DNA of 64,000 bases from Planctomycetota bacterium (GTDB lineage: Bacteria > Planctomycetota > Phycisphaerae > Phycisphaerales > UBA5793): the NCBI GenBank assembly GCA_013112555.1, contig JABFGK010000001.1, forward strand, positions 1,276,581 through 1,340,580, given 5' to 3'. Of the stretch, positions 52,095-62,354 are shown piece by piece (positions within the stretch are counted from its first letter, which is position 1; each line of letters starts with the position of its first letter). Position numbers and translations under genes: made by a program. The notes under the pieces are model-generated. The model was not told the DNA's origin. It saw only the letters and a list, made by a program, of their open reading frames with translations, and did no database searches.

Positions 52095-52880
52095 ATGCGT
52101 CACAAAACAGACCGAAACGCCTTCACGCTGATCGAATTGCTGGTGGTGATTTCCATCATCGCGCTGCTGATCGGCATTCTGCTCCCGGCGCTGAGCGCAG
52201 CCAGACGAACGGCACGTAGAGGCATGTGCCTGTCGAATCAGCGACAGATCGGGACGGCCATGCAGATGTACTCTGCCGACAGCAACAGCTACATCCCACG
52301 AGAAGGAGATCAGACGCCGAGTCGTGGTCAATTCTCGAAAGTGTGCTGGCCGCTGGCTTTCCGCGTGTATGTGGCCCCGAGACATGCATACCTGGGCGAC
52401 TACGACAATCCGCCCCGTGACCGAGGCGATGAATTCGAGGGTGTGGCCGTCTACAAGTGCCCCTCCCACCCGAACGACAAGCATCAGATTCAGTATGTCA
52501 ACAACGGTTTGCAGTTCACCCAAGAGGGACGGGTCTACGAAGGTGGCGATGGCCGCGTTGCCACACCCATCGACAAGATCAGGCGACAGTCAACGATGAT
52601 CTACATTTCCGACTTCACCTCCGATTCGAACAACGCCTTTGCCAACGGCCTGTACGGCGTCAACCGGACCGATCGGTACATCGCCTCGTGGTATGACTGC
52701 TGGCGGGCTATCCACGTCACCAACGACGAGGGCAGCATGAACAGCGGTCGGCGAGTGGATCGCTTGCGCCATGACAATGGCTCGAATGTGCTGTATGTCG
52801 ATGGGCATGCCGAATTCCGCACAGATGACTACATCTACCACATTGAGAACTGGGACGATCAACTGTACACATTCCAGTAA
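52095..52880 (+). CDS. Prepilin-like H-X9-DG protein, copy 1
   Basis: The 261-residue protein starts with a type IV prepilin/pseudopilin leader ([20 protein letters not shown]), then [20 protein letters not shown] and QRQIG, and ends with [19 protein letters not shown], the H-X9-DG-type block of Planctomycetota exported proteins. AGAGGAA precedes ATG 52095. The next gene is a close paralogue (copy 2). They are probably pseudopilins of a type II secretion or pilus machinery; function is unproven. Confidence 0.88.
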   Translation: MRHKTDRNAFTLIELLVVISIIALLIGILLPALSAARRTARRGMCLSNQRQIGTAMQMYSADSNSYIPREGDQTPSRGQFSKVCWPLAFRVYVAPRHAYLGDYDNPPRDRGDEFEGVAVYKCPSHPNDKHQIQYVNNGLQFTQEGRVYEGGDGRVATPIDKIRRQSTMIYISDFTSDSNNAFANGLYGVNRTDRYIASWYDCWRAIHVTNDEGSMNSGRRVDRLRHDNGSNVLYVDGHAEFRTDDYIYHIENWDDQLYTFQ

Positions 52881-53155
52881 ACAGCCCCTGCGATCGCAAT
52901 ATAGACCGCATTTAATTGCGTGATTTTGCCTTCGTTTCTGACCTTGCTGTCGTGAAAGAGGTTGCGGCAGCGCCGAATAGAGGTACACTGTTATCGGCTT
53001 GAGGTCCCTGCGGGTGATTCCGCCCGCCGGGAATTCTGTGGTATCCATTGCTTGTCTCGTGATCGCCGAGATGAAGGCACGTTGAAAAGCACATCCCGGC
53101 AACTCGTCGTCCATCAGGACTGGTGAGAAGTGTACAACCAGAAGGGTTCTGTCTC

Positions 53156-53989
53156 ATGCATCAACGTCGACACCACGCCCGTGCATTCACGCTGATCGAG
53201 TTGCTTGTTGTCATTTCCATCATTGCCCTCCTGATCGGTATTCTGTTGCCGGCCTTGAGTGCGGCCAGACGAACGGCACGGCGGGGCATCTGCGGCTCGA
53301 ACTTCCGTCAGATCGGCCAGGCAATGTACCAGTATGCCGCCGAAGAGCATGATTACATCCCACGCGAAGGAAACTGCAGTTACCGCCAGGAGGAGTACGC
53401 CAGCAACCGTGTTTCCCATGTCACCTGGCCGCTGGCATTCCGGAAGTATCTGCACCCGCGAAATGCGTACAACCACAACTACCACAGCACTTCCACCAGC
53501 GTGAGTGACAAGTTCGAGGGGGCTCTGACGTACCGCTGCCCATCGCACCCGAACGACAAACACATGATCAACTACATCATCAACGGCCTGGCCTTTCGAT
53601 CCAACGGCACCGTCGATGAAGGCTCGTACAGCCATGGCAACGGACGCTTTGCACATACAATCGATATGATCCGCACCCCGACCACACTGGTGTATATTGC
53701 CGAGTTCGAAGACGACGAGAAGGACTCCTTCTACAACTACTGCTATGGCAATCAATTCAGTCAGTACGGTGATCGTGGCATCGCCGGCTGGTACGACACC
53801 TGGCGGGCCATACACATCACAGGCAACTATCAGGGGACAAGCGGCCGCCGGATCGAGGACAAACGGCATGAATCCGGCTCCAACGTGCTCTTTATCGACG
53901 GCCATGCCGAATACCGCAAGGATGACTACATCCTCCGTCTCGAAAACTGGGATGACATGCTCTACGGCTTCCAGTCAGAGAGCAACTGA
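53156..53989 (+). CDS. Prepilin-like H-X9-DG protein, copy 2
   Basis: The 277-residue protein has the same N-terminus as copy 1 ([20 protein letters not shown] then [20 protein letters not shown]) and the same closing block ([19 protein letters not shown]). Middle segments ([26 protein letters not shown]) align as well, so the pair comes from a local duplication. AGAAGGG precedes ATG 53156; a longer frame from 53123 is unlikely. The 275 bases between the copies hold no gene I can support. Confidence 0.88.
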   Translation: MHQRRHHARAFTLIELLVVISIIALLIGILLPALSAARRTARRGICGSNFRQIGQAMYQYAAEEHDYIPREGNCSYRQEEYASNRVSHVTWPLAFRKYLHPRNAYNHNYHSTSTSVSDKFEGALTYRCPSHPNDKHMINYIINGLAFRSNGTVDEGSYSHGNGRFAHTIDMIRTPTTLVYIAEFEDDEKDSFYNYCYGNQFSQYGDRGIAGWYDTWRAIHITGNYQGTSGRRIEDKRHESGSNVLFIDGHAEYRKDDYILRLENWDDMLYGFQSESN

Positions 53990-54085
53990 GGTCCAATCTT
54001 CTGTCCCATCACCTGTTCGGATTTCCGCCTGAATCAGGGCTGAAACACCTGCCTGCAGAGGGCGTGCGCCTACGATGCCTCTGCC

Positions 54086-54937
54086 ATGTCCCGCGATCCC
54101 TCAACCGGACGATTTCGTGATCGAATCAAGCTGCAGCCGACGCTGATCGGTATGGTGCATGTCCGGGCACTTCCCGGTACGCCGCATGCCGATTCGACCG
54201 TTGCGGAGGTTGTCAAGCATGCTGCGACGGAGGCTGCCCACCTGCAGGCGGCTGGATTCGATGCGATCATCATCGAGAACATGCATGACCGTCCGTACCT
54301 TCGAAAAACGGTCGGGTCGGAAGTCGTGGCAGCCATGACCTCGGTTTCCGTGGCAGTGAGGCAGGCCGTCGGCCCTGAGTTTCCGGTGGGCATTCAGATC
54401 CTGGCAGGAGCCAACGAGGCTGCCCTGGCCGTGGCGATGGCGGCCGGGCTCGACTTCATTCGAGCCGAAGGGTTTGTGTTTGCGTCCGTCGCCGATGAGG
54501 GGATTCTGGACGAAGCCGATGCCGGCCCACTCCTGCGATACCGACGTCAGATTCAAGCCGAACACATCGACATCCTGGCCGACCTGAAGAAGAAGCACAG
54601 TGCCCATGCGATCACCGCTGACGTGTCCTGGGCTGAGACGGCCCATGCCATGGAGTTCTTCGGCGCCGACGGGGTCATCGTCACGGGATCAGCAACCGGA
54701 ATGCCGACGGTACCGAGCGATGTACAGCAGGTGGCCGAGGCCACCGCACTGCCCATCCTGGTGGGCAGCGGGATACAGCCTGAGACCGTCCCGACGTTGT
54801 TGGCCCATGGGGCCTGCGGGCTGATCGTCGGATCGGCGTTGAAGCAGGGGGGGCACTGGGCGAACGAACTCGATCCGGATCGCGTACAGGCTGTCGTTGG
54901 TGCATTCAGAGATTCAATAGCCAATCGGAGTGCATAG
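54086..54937 (+). CDS. BtpA/SgcQ-family TIM-barrel protein
   Basis: The 283-residue protein matches the BtpA family: TLIGMVHVRALPGTP, AAGFDAIIIENMHDRPYLR, GIQILAGANEAALAVAMAAG, DFIRAEGFVFASVADEG and GADGVIVTGSATG, with PILVGSGIQPET near the end. In cyanobacteria BtpA affects photosystem I, but widespread homologues in non-phototrophs have no settled role. The following SCO1-like gene starts three bases after its stop. Confidence 0.85.
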   Translation: MSRDPSTGRFRDRIKLQPTLIGMVHVRALPGTPHADSTVAEVVKHAATEAAHLQAAGFDAIIIENMHDRPYLRKTVGSEVVAAMTSVSVAVRQAVGPEFPVGIQILAGANEAALAVAMAAGLDFIRAEGFVFASVADEGILDEADAGPLLRYRRQIQAEHIDILADLKKKHSAHAITADVSWAETAHAMEFFGADGVIVTGSATGMPTVPSDVQQVAEATALPILVGSGIQPETVPTLLAHGACGLIVGSALKQGGHWANELDPDRVQAVVGAFRDSIANRSA

Positions 54938-54939
54938 CC

Positions 54940-55953
54940 ATGCTCTCAATGACACAACAAGAAGATAACTGCCGAACTGATCAGACAATGAGACGTGTCT
55001 CCCACGCCGCGCTGCTGGTGGCAGGCGCTGTAACCGCTGTGTGCCTCCTGGCCGGCTGCGGGCAGAGCGATGAGAACCAGTCCCAGGGGTCTTCCTCCAC
55101 ATCGGTTGATGTGGCCACGGCAGGCCAGGAAGGGGAGTCGACCGACACGGCCGACGGCTCGTCGGCAAAGTGCCCTGCCTGCCTCGAAGAGGAAGCCGGT
55201 CACGATGCCTCAGGCCAGGAGCATGTCTGTCGCGTTGACTCTGAGGCGGCGGCTGCCGCGCCCCCCGATACGTCGGTCATTGACAAAGTCGCGTCGGCAG
55301 AATCCGGCGTCCCCGGCATCGTCGAGGCGATCCAGATCAGCCCGGATCCTGCAATCCTTCAGACCATTGTCGGAGCCCAGCCGGACCTCGATTACAACTT
55401 CGTCAACCAGGATGGTCAGGCCGTCAATCTCAGTGCGTACAAGGGCAAGACGCTCGTTATCACCTCGTTTTATACGTCGTGCCCGATTGACGAAATGTGC
55501 CCCCGTCTGACCGCTGACATGGGCTGGCTGGCTGGGCAGATCCCCGACGAGATGCGCGAGGACATCCGCCTGATCATGATCAGTTTCGATCCGTCCAAGG
55601 ACTCGCCGGAAGTGATGAAGGCGTTTGGTCGGATGCGCGGTGTTGATTACGAAGTGACGGATATGCTCACCGGCGATGTCGAGAATATCAAGGCCATTCT
55701 CGGTGAGGAACTCATGGTTGATATTGAGGTCAATCCGCTCACGAATGCGATTACGACTCATGCCATGATGGTCCAGGTGATCAATCCGGACGGGTATATT
55801 GTCGTGGAGCGGACCGCCAACCATACGGAGTCGATCGAGTTGGTGGCCCAGGAAATGGTTCGGGCTGCCTCCATGCCGTATGTCCCTTCCGATGAGCAGC
55901 AGACCGAGGCAGACGAGAACGAGGACGCGGCTTCAGCCGATTCTGAAGGATGA
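54940..55953 (+). CDS. SCO1/SenC-like lipoprotein
   Basis: The 337-residue protein has a lipoprotein signal (LVAGAVTAVCLLAGCG, lipobox Cys about 46), a long acidic low-complexity linker, then a thioredoxin-fold SCO domain: NFVNQDGQAVNLSAYKGKTL, FYTSCPIDEMCPRLT (Cys pair with five residues between), ISFDPSKDSPEV, and THAMMVQVINPDGYIV with the metal-type His. The C-terminal end is acidic (DENEDAASADSEG). SCO proteins deliver copper to cytochrome oxidase or act as thiol reductases; the longer Cys spacing is seen in many bacterial forms. It is coupled to btpA by position. Confidence 0.85.
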   Translation: MLSMTQQEDNCRTDQTMRRVSHAALLVAGAVTAVCLLAGCGQSDENQSQGSSSTSVDVATAGQEGESTDTADGSSAKCPACLEEEAGHDASGQEHVCRVDSEAAAAAPPDTSVIDKVASAESGVPGIVEAIQISPDPAILQTIVGAQPDLDYNFVNQDGQAVNLSAYKGKTLVITSFYTSCPIDEMCPRLTADMGWLAGQIPDEMREDIRLIMISFDPSKDSPEVMKAFGRMRGVDYEVTDMLTGDVENIKAILGEELMVDIEVNPLTNAITTHAMMVQVINPDGYIVVERTANHTESIELVAQEMVRAASMPYVPSDEQQTEADENEDAASADSEG

Positions 55954-55998
55954 GTCGGTTCGTATTGGGATTAGAACCTACCGGGCAGATTGCGACTG

Positions 55999-56523
55999 AT
56001 GCAGAATATCGAGGTTAAATGCGAGTTGTTGGATATCCAGGCGGCTGCGGTCCAGTGCGAGGCCCTCGGTGCTGTATTGCGCGGTCACCTGGAACAGGTG
56101 GACACGTATTACCGCTTGCCGGATGGTCGGCTTAAGAAGCGTGAAACGAAGGGCCGCCCACCTGAGTGGATCTTCTATCATCGCCCGGACCGTGTCACAC
56201 CGCGAATGAGCCACTTCATCATCTACTCCGATGATCAGGCCGTTACCCGTTGGGGCTCCATGTCATTGCGTGAGTGGCTCGTCGTCAAAAAGAAGCGGAC
56301 GCTCTACCAGCTCGACAATGTCCGCATCCATCTTGATCAGGTTGACCAACTCGGCCACTTCATCGAATTCGAAGCGCTGGTGTCCACGGAGTATCCGATA
56401 CGTCTCTGTCATCAGCGCATTGCCGAGTTACGGACTGAGTTCCAACCGATTCTGGGGGAGGCAGTGGCCGGGAGCTATTCGGATCTGCTGGACCGACACG
56501 AGACCTTTCAATCCGATGTCTGA
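55999..56523 (+). CDS. CYTH-domain protein (class IV adenylyl cyclase/ThTPase-like)
   Basis: The 174-residue protein begins MQNIEVKCELLD (the ExExK-type N-terminal strand, here EVKCE) and has TYYRLPDGRLKKRETKG and REWLVVKKKRTLYQLDNVRIHLD, then HFIEFEALV, as in CYTH tunnel-fold phosphohydrolases and cyclases. It probably acts on a triphosphate substrate that is unknown. ATG 55999 is preferred to a TTG at 55990. Confidence 0.78.
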   Translation: MQNIEVKCELLDIQAAAVQCEALGAVLRGHLEQVDTYYRLPDGRLKKRETKGRPPEWIFYHRPDRVTPRMSHFIIYSDDQAVTRWGSMSLREWLVVKKKRTLYQLDNVRIHLDQVDQLGHFIEFEALVSTEYPIRLCHQRIAELRTEFQPILGEAVAGSYSDLLDRHETFQSDV

Positions 56524-56589
56524 GTAACGGGACGCGACCGGCGGGCAACCGCACTCGCGTTTCATCTATCTCATGTGAGAAGCACTCGA

Positions 56590-57894
56590 ATGACCAGGGA
56601 ACGATCAGACTCGGACTGCGGCACTGTGGCCATCGTCGGCCTCGGGTACGTCGGATTGCCACTGTGCGGTCTGTTTCATCGGGCCGGCTTCCGAGTCATC
56701 GGGATCGACATCGATCAGGCCAAGATCGACATGCTCACGGCCGGTGAGAGTTACCTGAGACACCTCGGTGAGACGGATCTGATCAAGCCGATGCTCCGGC
56801 ACCCGGGGTTCATCCCGACCAGTGATCCGGCCCGGTCGGCCGAGGCTGATGCTGTTCTCATCTGCGTCCCCACCCCGCTCAGCAGCAGCGGTGAACCAGA
56901 CCTGCAGTATGTGCTGCAGACTACTCGACACATCGCCCAGGCGCTGAAGGCGCGAGGGCGCTCCCAGTTGGTGTGTCTCGAATCGACGACCTATCCCGGC
57001 ACGACACGAGAACAACTCAAGCCGATCCTCGATGCTGCAGAGGTTGCTTATGACCTGGCATTCTGTCCCGAACGGGTCGACCCGGGCCGCTCAGAACCGC
57101 CGATGCATGCCATCCCCAAGATCGTCGGCGGGATCGATCAGGCATCAACCGGTGCCGCGGTTTCGCTGTACGGCCACGTGTTCGAAACGGTGATCCCGGT
57201 CGCATCGCCGGACGTGGCTGAGGCAGCCAAGTTGATGGAGAACGTCTATCGGGCGGTCAACATAGCGTTGGCCAATGAAATGAAGGTCGTGCTCGACCGA
57301 ATGGGCATCAACGTCTGGGAGGTCATCGAGGCAGCCGCAACCAAACCGTTCGGCTTCCAGCCGTTTTATCCGGGCCCGGGTCTGGGGGGACACTGCATCC
57401 CGATCGACCCGTTCTACCTGGCGTGGAAGGCAAGCCAGGTTGGCTGCGATGCCCAGTTCATCGAGTTAGCCGGGAGAGTGAACCGGTCCATGCCGGCTCG
57501 TGTTGTCGATATCACGCTCAAGGCACTCGGACATGCAACGCATTCAGGCGACGGCCCGCGCATCCTCGTTCTCGGGCTGGCCTACAAACCGAATATCGAC
57601 GATGTACGCGAATCACCCTCGTTCGAGTTGATCAGCCTGTTTCGGCAGGCCGGGTGCCGGGTCGAGTATTCAGACCCACACGTGCCGCACACGCATCACA
57701 TGAGACACTACGGCGACCTCGATATGGCAAGTGTCCCGCTCACATCGGCGGCGCTATCTGCATACGATGCGGTCGTCATTGCCACCGCCCACGATGCATT
57801 TGACTGGAAAGAGATTGCCACGTCCGCCCGGCTCATTGTCGATACACGAAACGCCATGCGGAACTTCCCGAACGCACCGGTCGTGAGGGCTTAG
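56590..57894 (+). CDS. Nucleotide-sugar dehydrogenase (UDP-HexNAc 6-dehydrogenase, WbpA/WecC type)
   Basis: The 434-residue protein has the NAD site VAIVGLGYVGLPLCGLFHRA, LICVPTPLSSSGEPDL, ESTTYPGTT, FCPERVDPG and the catalytic Cys in GPGLGGHCIPIDPFYL; AYKPNIDDVRESPSFELI marks the C-terminal domain. It oxidises a UDP-hexose or UDP-N-acetylhexosamine to the uronate for cell surface polysaccharide. VDPG and the loop length favour the N-acetyl sugar branch. No other polysaccharide genes are adjacent. Confidence 0.88.
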   Translation: MTRERSDSDCGTVAIVGLGYVGLPLCGLFHRAGFRVIGIDIDQAKIDMLTAGESYLRHLGETDLIKPMLRHPGFIPTSDPARSAEADAVLICVPTPLSSSGEPDLQYVLQTTRHIAQALKARGRSQLVCLESTTYPGTTREQLKPILDAAEVAYDLAFCPERVDPGRSEPPMHAIPKIVGGIDQASTGAAVSLYGHVFETVIPVASPDVAEAAKLMENVYRAVNIALANEMKVVLDRMGINVWEVIEAAATKPFGFQPFYPGPGLGGHCIPIDPFYLAWKASQVGCDAQFIELAGRVNRSMPARVVDITLKALGHATHSGDGPRILVLGLAYKPNIDDVRESPSFELISLFRQAGCRVEYSDPHVPHTHHMRHYGDLDMASVPLTSAALSAYDAVVIATAHDAFDWKEIATSARLIVDTRNAMRNFPNAPVVRA

Positions 57895-57947
57895 CGAGCA
57901 GGAACCTGGCCGGCAGCGCCCGGCCGAGTAAGGAGCGCAGTCGGTCT

Positions 57948-58943
57948 ATGTCACCCAGCGACGACAGGCTCTTTGTCGGAATTGATCTCGGCGGGACACA
58001 CATGCAGATCGGTGTCGCGGATCGGGATGGGACGCTCGTCGGCCGGGCTCGCGACCATACCCATGCGTCACAAGGCCCCGAAGCCGTCATCGAGCGTATG
58101 GCCCGCAACATTGAAGCCGCCTGCTCCGACGCCTCCCCACGCATCGACCGGGAGCGGCTGGAGGCCGTGTGTATCGGCGCCCCGGGTGCCCTGGACCCGG
58201 TGTCCGGTATCGTCCACAATGCCGTCAATCTCAGGTGGCGTGACCTCCCGCTGGTCGACATGATGAGCGCGTGCCTCAACGGGACCATGCAGGTCTCCAT
58301 TGATAATGATGTGAATGTCGCGCTCTGGGGTGAATACAGACTTGGGGCCTGTGCCGACAAGGGCTACCGCAACCTGCTGGGTGTGTGGGTCGGGACGGGG
58401 ATCGGTGGGGGACTCATTCTCAACGGCCAACTCCACCACGGAACCTTTGGGACCGCCGGCGAGTTCGGCCAGACCACCATCTACCCCGACATGGGGCCGG
58501 CTTCGGAGCGCGTCGAGTACCACGGCTCACGCAAACATATCGTCGAAAACCTCAAGAAACTGGTTCGAGCCAATCACAAGACGTGTCTGCCCGAACTCGT
58601 TGCCGGCGATCTGGACACGCTCTCGATCGCGCACGTTGCCGAGGCGATCAAACAGAATGATGAACTTGCCACCAATGTTGTTCGTCATGCTGCCGAAGTC
58701 GTCGGTGTGGCTGCTGCCAATGCCGTCACCCTCCTGAGTCTCGACTGCGTCGCACTGGGCGGGGGCGTCACCGAAGCACTCGGCAGCACCTATATCAACT
58801 GGGTGCGCGAAGCGTTCGATCGCTTCGTCTTTCCGGACCAATGCAGACAATGCGTCTTTGAGCCGACCATGCTTATGGATAATGCCGGTCTGCTCGGCGC
58901 TGCGATGTTGGCCTGTGACCGCTCAACTTCGACAGGGACGTAA
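57948..58943 (+). CDS. ROK-family sugar kinase (glucokinase-like)
   Basis: The 331-residue protein has the phosphate site VGIDLGGTHMQIGVAD, GAPGALDPVSGIVHNAVNLRW split as APGALDPVSGIV and NLRWRD, DNDVNVALWGE, GVWVGTGIGGGLILNG and ALGGGVTEALG. The cysteine zinc motif of many ROK proteins is absent. AAGGAG lies 12 bases before the ATG. The glycogen debranching enzyme gene starts two bases after its stop, so it may phosphorylate the glucose that enzyme releases. Confidence 0.88.
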   Translation: MSPSDDRLFVGIDLGGTHMQIGVADRDGTLVGRARDHTHASQGPEAVIERMARNIEAACSDASPRIDRERLEAVCIGAPGALDPVSGIVHNAVNLRWRDLPLVDMMSACLNGTMQVSIDNDVNVALWGEYRLGACADKGYRNLLGVWVGTGIGGGLILNGQLHHGTFGTAGEFGQTTIYPDMGPASERVEYHGSRKHIVENLKKLVRANHKTCLPELVAGDLDTLSIAHVAEAIKQNDELATNVVRHAAEVVGVAAANAVTLLSLDCVALGGGVTEALGSTYINWVREAFDRFVFPDQCRQCVFEPTMLMDNAGLLGAAMLACDRSTSTGT

Positions 58944-58945
58944 TC

Positions 58946-61117
58946 ATGCCGCCCGCCACAAAACATGCCGTAGCCGCCCCGCAGGTCGGGCCGACTGCCT
59001 CGCTCCGTGTCGATTGGTCCGCTCCCCGGTTTACCATCGACATTAATCCCGAGACCGTCGACCAGGCTGCCCAGACGGAGTGGGTATTAACGAACGGGCT
59101 CGGCGGCTTTGCCATGGGGACTGCGCTCGGACTTAATACCCGCCGGTATCACGGCCTGCTCGTAGCGGCCACCCACCCGCCCCTCGGGCGCATCATGGCA
59201 TTGAATGCCGTCTCGGAGCGCATTGACATCCACGATGCGAGCGGTGCAGCCATCCTGAGCGATCAACTGGCCATGTTCGCCTTTCACGCAGGGGAAGCGA
59301 CGAGCTATCCCAATGCGACGCCGTTGATTCGGTTTGAGAAGGGTCTTGACTTCGTCTGCTGGACGTATCGCACTGGTGAGTTCACCATCACGCGCCGACT
59401 GCGCCTCGGATGGCAGATGCCCGAAGCCCAGGTGGCCTATGAGATTGCCGGACCGAAGGAATACGCCGTTCAACTGACGGTCTCTCCACTGACGCGATTG
59501 GCTGACTACCACAAACTCACCGCATGCGATCGCACCGATGACACGCCGTTCGATCAGTACACCGTGGAGTCTCAGGATCGCGGCCGCCTGGTCGTCGCAG
59601 GCCCGGGGGCCACGGTGGCACTCTCCCTCCGACCTGGGCGAAGCGTCATCGAGCCGGACTGGTGGTATGCCTTCCATTACGAGAAGGAACTCCAACGAGG
59701 CCAGGATCACGTCGAAGACCTGTTCGCGCCCGGTCATTTCACTGTTGCATTCAAACCGGGACGCACGACTCGGAAGGCGACGCTGAAGGCTGAGTGCATC
59801 GTCGATCCGGTTTCTTCCGTGACGCAAAAGCCCGGACCTCGGCAGGCCCATATCACGGCCATTCAATCTCGGCTTGCTGAGACAAAGCCGGATCTGGCTG
59901 CCCGGGCGGACCTGCTGGTGGCCGCCGATGATTTCGTCGTCCCGCGTTTTCTGAGCGACGGCTCCCAATCAAGGACGATCCTGGCCGGCTATCCCTGGTT
60001 CACCGATTGGGGTCGTGACACGCTGATCAGCCTGCCCGGCCTGCTGTTGGCGACGCGCCGATTCGACGATGCACTGGCTGCGTTGCGATCGTGTGCCGAT
60101 GCACTGAGTCACGGCCTGGTCCCCAACCGCTTCGATGATTCGGGGCAGGGAGCCCATTACAACACGGTCGATGCATCCCTCTGGTTTCTACACGCTGCCT
60201 GTCAGTACCATCAGGCGACGTGCGACGATGCGTCATTCAGTCGGCATCTGGCAGAGCCATGCCTCGAAATCGTCAATGCGTATCACCACGGCACCGACTT
60301 CGACATCAAAGCCGATCCCGACGACGGATTGATTATGGCCGGCAATCCCACCACGCAGTTAACATGGATGGATGCCATGCGCGATGGGGTGGTCTTTACG
60401 CCACGGTATGGTAAGGCCGTCGAGATTAATGCACTGTGGTACCACGGCCTGCGATCACTCGAACATGCCCTGACCTCAGTCGGCACTCAGCACGCAGACC
60501 AGACCGCGCTTCTCAAGCACATGGCCGATCGGGTTCAATCGTCATTCGAGCCTGCTTTCAAGGCTGAGTCCCATGAAGGCATATCGGATTGCCTGTTCCC
60601 GGATGAAAAGAAGCAATGGTCGGCCGACGAGTCCATTCGCCCGAACCAACTCTTTGCCGTCAGCCTCGAGTACTCGCCGCTCTCGCCGGCACGACAGGCC
60701 GGGGTCGTGGCCGTGTGTCGACGTGAGTTGCTCACTCCGGTCGGCTTGCGCACACTATCGCCGAAACACCCGAAGTATCAGGGGCGATTCGAAGGTCCGT
60801 TGTGTGATCGTGATGCCGCCTATCACCAGGGAACCGTCTGGCCCTGGCTCATGGGGCCGTATGTCGAGGCACTGCTCCGTACCGCCGACTTCTCGGCGCA
60901 GGCACTGCGGCTGGCATCCAGTCTGCTTGACCGCCTCGAGCAGGAGATGTCCGGCCCGGATGCCCGCAGCCTCGGGCAACTCCACGAGGTCTATGACGGG
61001 GACGACGACCCGGCGAACGAGCGCCACCGCCGCCCCGACGGCTGCATTGCACAAGCCTGGTCCGTCGCTGAACTCATCCGCTGCCGTGCGCTCATTGAGT
61101 CGCATCAACCGGGCTGA
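58946..61117 (+). CDS. Glycogen debranching enzyme (amylo-alpha-1,6-glucosidase family)
   Basis: The 723-residue protein has the N-terminal domain of archaeal/bacterial glycogen debranching enzymes (EWVLTNGLGGFAMGTALGLN, TRRYHGLLVAATHPPLGR) and the (alpha/alpha)6 catalytic domain (GYPWFTDWGRDTLISLPGLL, GLVPNRFDDSG, YNTVDASLWFLHAACQY, DREAA-like DRDAAYHQGTVWPWLMGPY). It removes alpha-1,6 branches from glycogen-like polymers. Transcribed with the ROK kinase. Its end overlaps the convergent imidazolonepropionase gene by 26 bases. Confidence 0.92.
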   Translation: MPPATKHAVAAPQVGPTASLRVDWSAPRFTIDINPETVDQAAQTEWVLTNGLGGFAMGTALGLNTRRYHGLLVAATHPPLGRIMALNAVSERIDIHDASGAAILSDQLAMFAFHAGEATSYPNATPLIRFEKGLDFVCWTYRTGEFTITRRLRLGWQMPEAQVAYEIAGPKEYAVQLTVSPLTRLADYHKLTACDRTDDTPFDQYTVESQDRGRLVVAGPGATVALSLRPGRSVIEPDWWYAFHYEKELQRGQDHVEDLFAPGHFTVAFKPGRTTRKATLKAECIVDPVSSVTQKPGPRQAHITAIQSRLAETKPDLAARADLLVAADDFVVPRFLSDGSQSRTILAGYPWFTDWGRDTLISLPGLLLATRRFDDALAALRSCADALSHGLVPNRFDDSGQGAHYNTVDASLWFLHAACQYHQATCDDASFSRHLAEPCLEIVNAYHHGTDFDIKADPDDGLIMAGNPTTQLTWMDAMRDGVVFTPRYGKAVEINALWYHGLRSLEHALTSVGTQHADQTALLKHMADRVQSSFEPAFKAESHEGISDCLFPDEKKQWSADESIRPNQLFAVSLEYSPLSPARQAGVVAVCRRELLTPVGLRTLSPKHPKYQGRFEGPLCDRDAAYHQGTVWPWLMGPYVEALLRTADFSAQALRLASSLLDRLEQEMSGPDARSLGQLHEVYDGDDDPANERHRRPDGCIAQAWSVAELIRCRALIESHQPG

Positions 61118-62354
61118 CCGGTTGCCCACCGGCCATCACCAGCACCGCCGGCACGCCGGCCACCTCATACGCAAGCGCCCGTTCATCGACTTCGTCCCAG
61201 AGAACGAGATCGGCACGCTGCCCCTCACCTATTGCCCCGACCACACCGCCCATGCCCAAAACGTGTGCCGCATTCCAGGTGGCAGCCGTGATCGCTTCGC
61301 TCGGTGTCAGGCCACACTTTCGGCATGCAAGTGCCATCGCAAACGGCATTGACGGCGACGGTGCTGACCCCGGGTTGTAATTCGTGGCAATCGCCACCGC
61401 AGCCCCTGCATCAATCAGTTTCCGGCCGGGTGCGTACCGCTCATCCAGTTGAAAACCCGAAACCGGTAATGCCACGGCGAGTGTGGGTGCACCGCCGATT
61501 CCCAGCAACTCGATGTCATCGTCGGTCACTGCTTCGAGGTGGTCCACGCTGGCGGCCCCCATCTCGATGGCCATCCGGGTGGCCCCGAGCGAATGAAACT
61601 GATCCGTGTGGACCCGGAGCCGGCATCCCAGTTCGACGGCCGCGTCAAACAGTCGGCGGGTCTGCTCGAGCGACCAGGCCCCATCCTCGCAATACCCATC
61701 GACGGCGATCCCGGGAAACTCGGATGCGACGGCCGGCAACGTCTCCTCAATCGTCCGGGTAACAAACGACTCGCCCTGCTCGGTGTCAACGGCATGAGCA
61801 ATCAGTGCCGTGGGGACCAGCCGCACCGGGGCGACCTGCCCGGCTGCCTGCCCGATGGCGCGCAGCATCTTGAGTTCTGCCTCAGTGTTCAGCCCATAAC
61901 CCGACTTCACTTCGATGGTCGTCGATCCGAATGCAGCCATGCGATGAACCCGCGCCACCAGCCCGGCTGCCAGTTCATCCTGCGATGCCTGTCTCGTCGC
62001 TCGCACGGTTGACATGATCCCGCCGCCGGCCTTGAGAATCGAGAGGTAGTCGGCCCCCTCGAGTTTCTGCTGAAACTCATCGAGCCGCTCCCCGGCCCAG
62101 CACGCGTGGGTGTGGCAATCGACGAAGCCGGGCAGAAGCAACCGGCCCCCGGCGTCAAGGACCTGGGCCGTCATGACGTCGCGCTTCGGGCAACTGCCCA
62201 TGTCGCCGACAGCCGTGATCAGGCCGGTCGAGTCATCTGCAACGACATAGCCGTGGGCAATGACGGCCAGATCGCGCATGGCCTCCCGCCCATGTTTCGG
62301 GCCAGTTCCGCTTCGAGGCGTGACGATTCGTGCGTTGATAATCTGAGTCAGCAT
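61092..62354 (-). CDS. hutI: Imidazolonepropionase
   Basis: The 420-residue amidohydrolase has the metal-binding VDCHTHACWAGERLDEFQ, KAGGGIMSTVRATRQAS, EVKSGYGLNTEAELKML, DGYCEDGAWS and ATNYNPGSAPSPSMPFAM, which together identify HutI of histidine degradation. It forms N-formimino-glutamate from imidazolonepropionate. No other hut genes are in the window. GGAGGAG precedes the ATG. Confidence 0.93.
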   Translation of the reverse strand: MLTQIINARIVTPRSGTGPKHGREAMRDLAVIAHGYVVADDSTGLITAVGDMGSCPKRDVMTAQVLDAGGRLLLPGFVDCHTHACWAGERLDEFQQKLEGADYLSILKAGGGIMSTVRATRQASQDELAAGLVARVHRMAAFGSTTIEVKSGYGLNTEAELKMLRAIGQAAGQVAPVRLVPTALIAHAVDTEQGESFVTRTIEETLPAVASEFPGIAVDGYCEDGAWSLEQTRRLFDAAVELGCRLRVHTDQFHSLGATRMAIEMGAASVDHLEAVTDDDIELLGIGGAPTLAVALPVSGFQLDERYAPGRKLIDAGAAVAIATNYNPGSAPSPSMPFAMALACRKCGLTPSEAITAATWNAAHVLGMGGVVGAIGEGQRADLVLWDEVDERALAYEVAGVPAVLVMAGGQPVSPVDATQ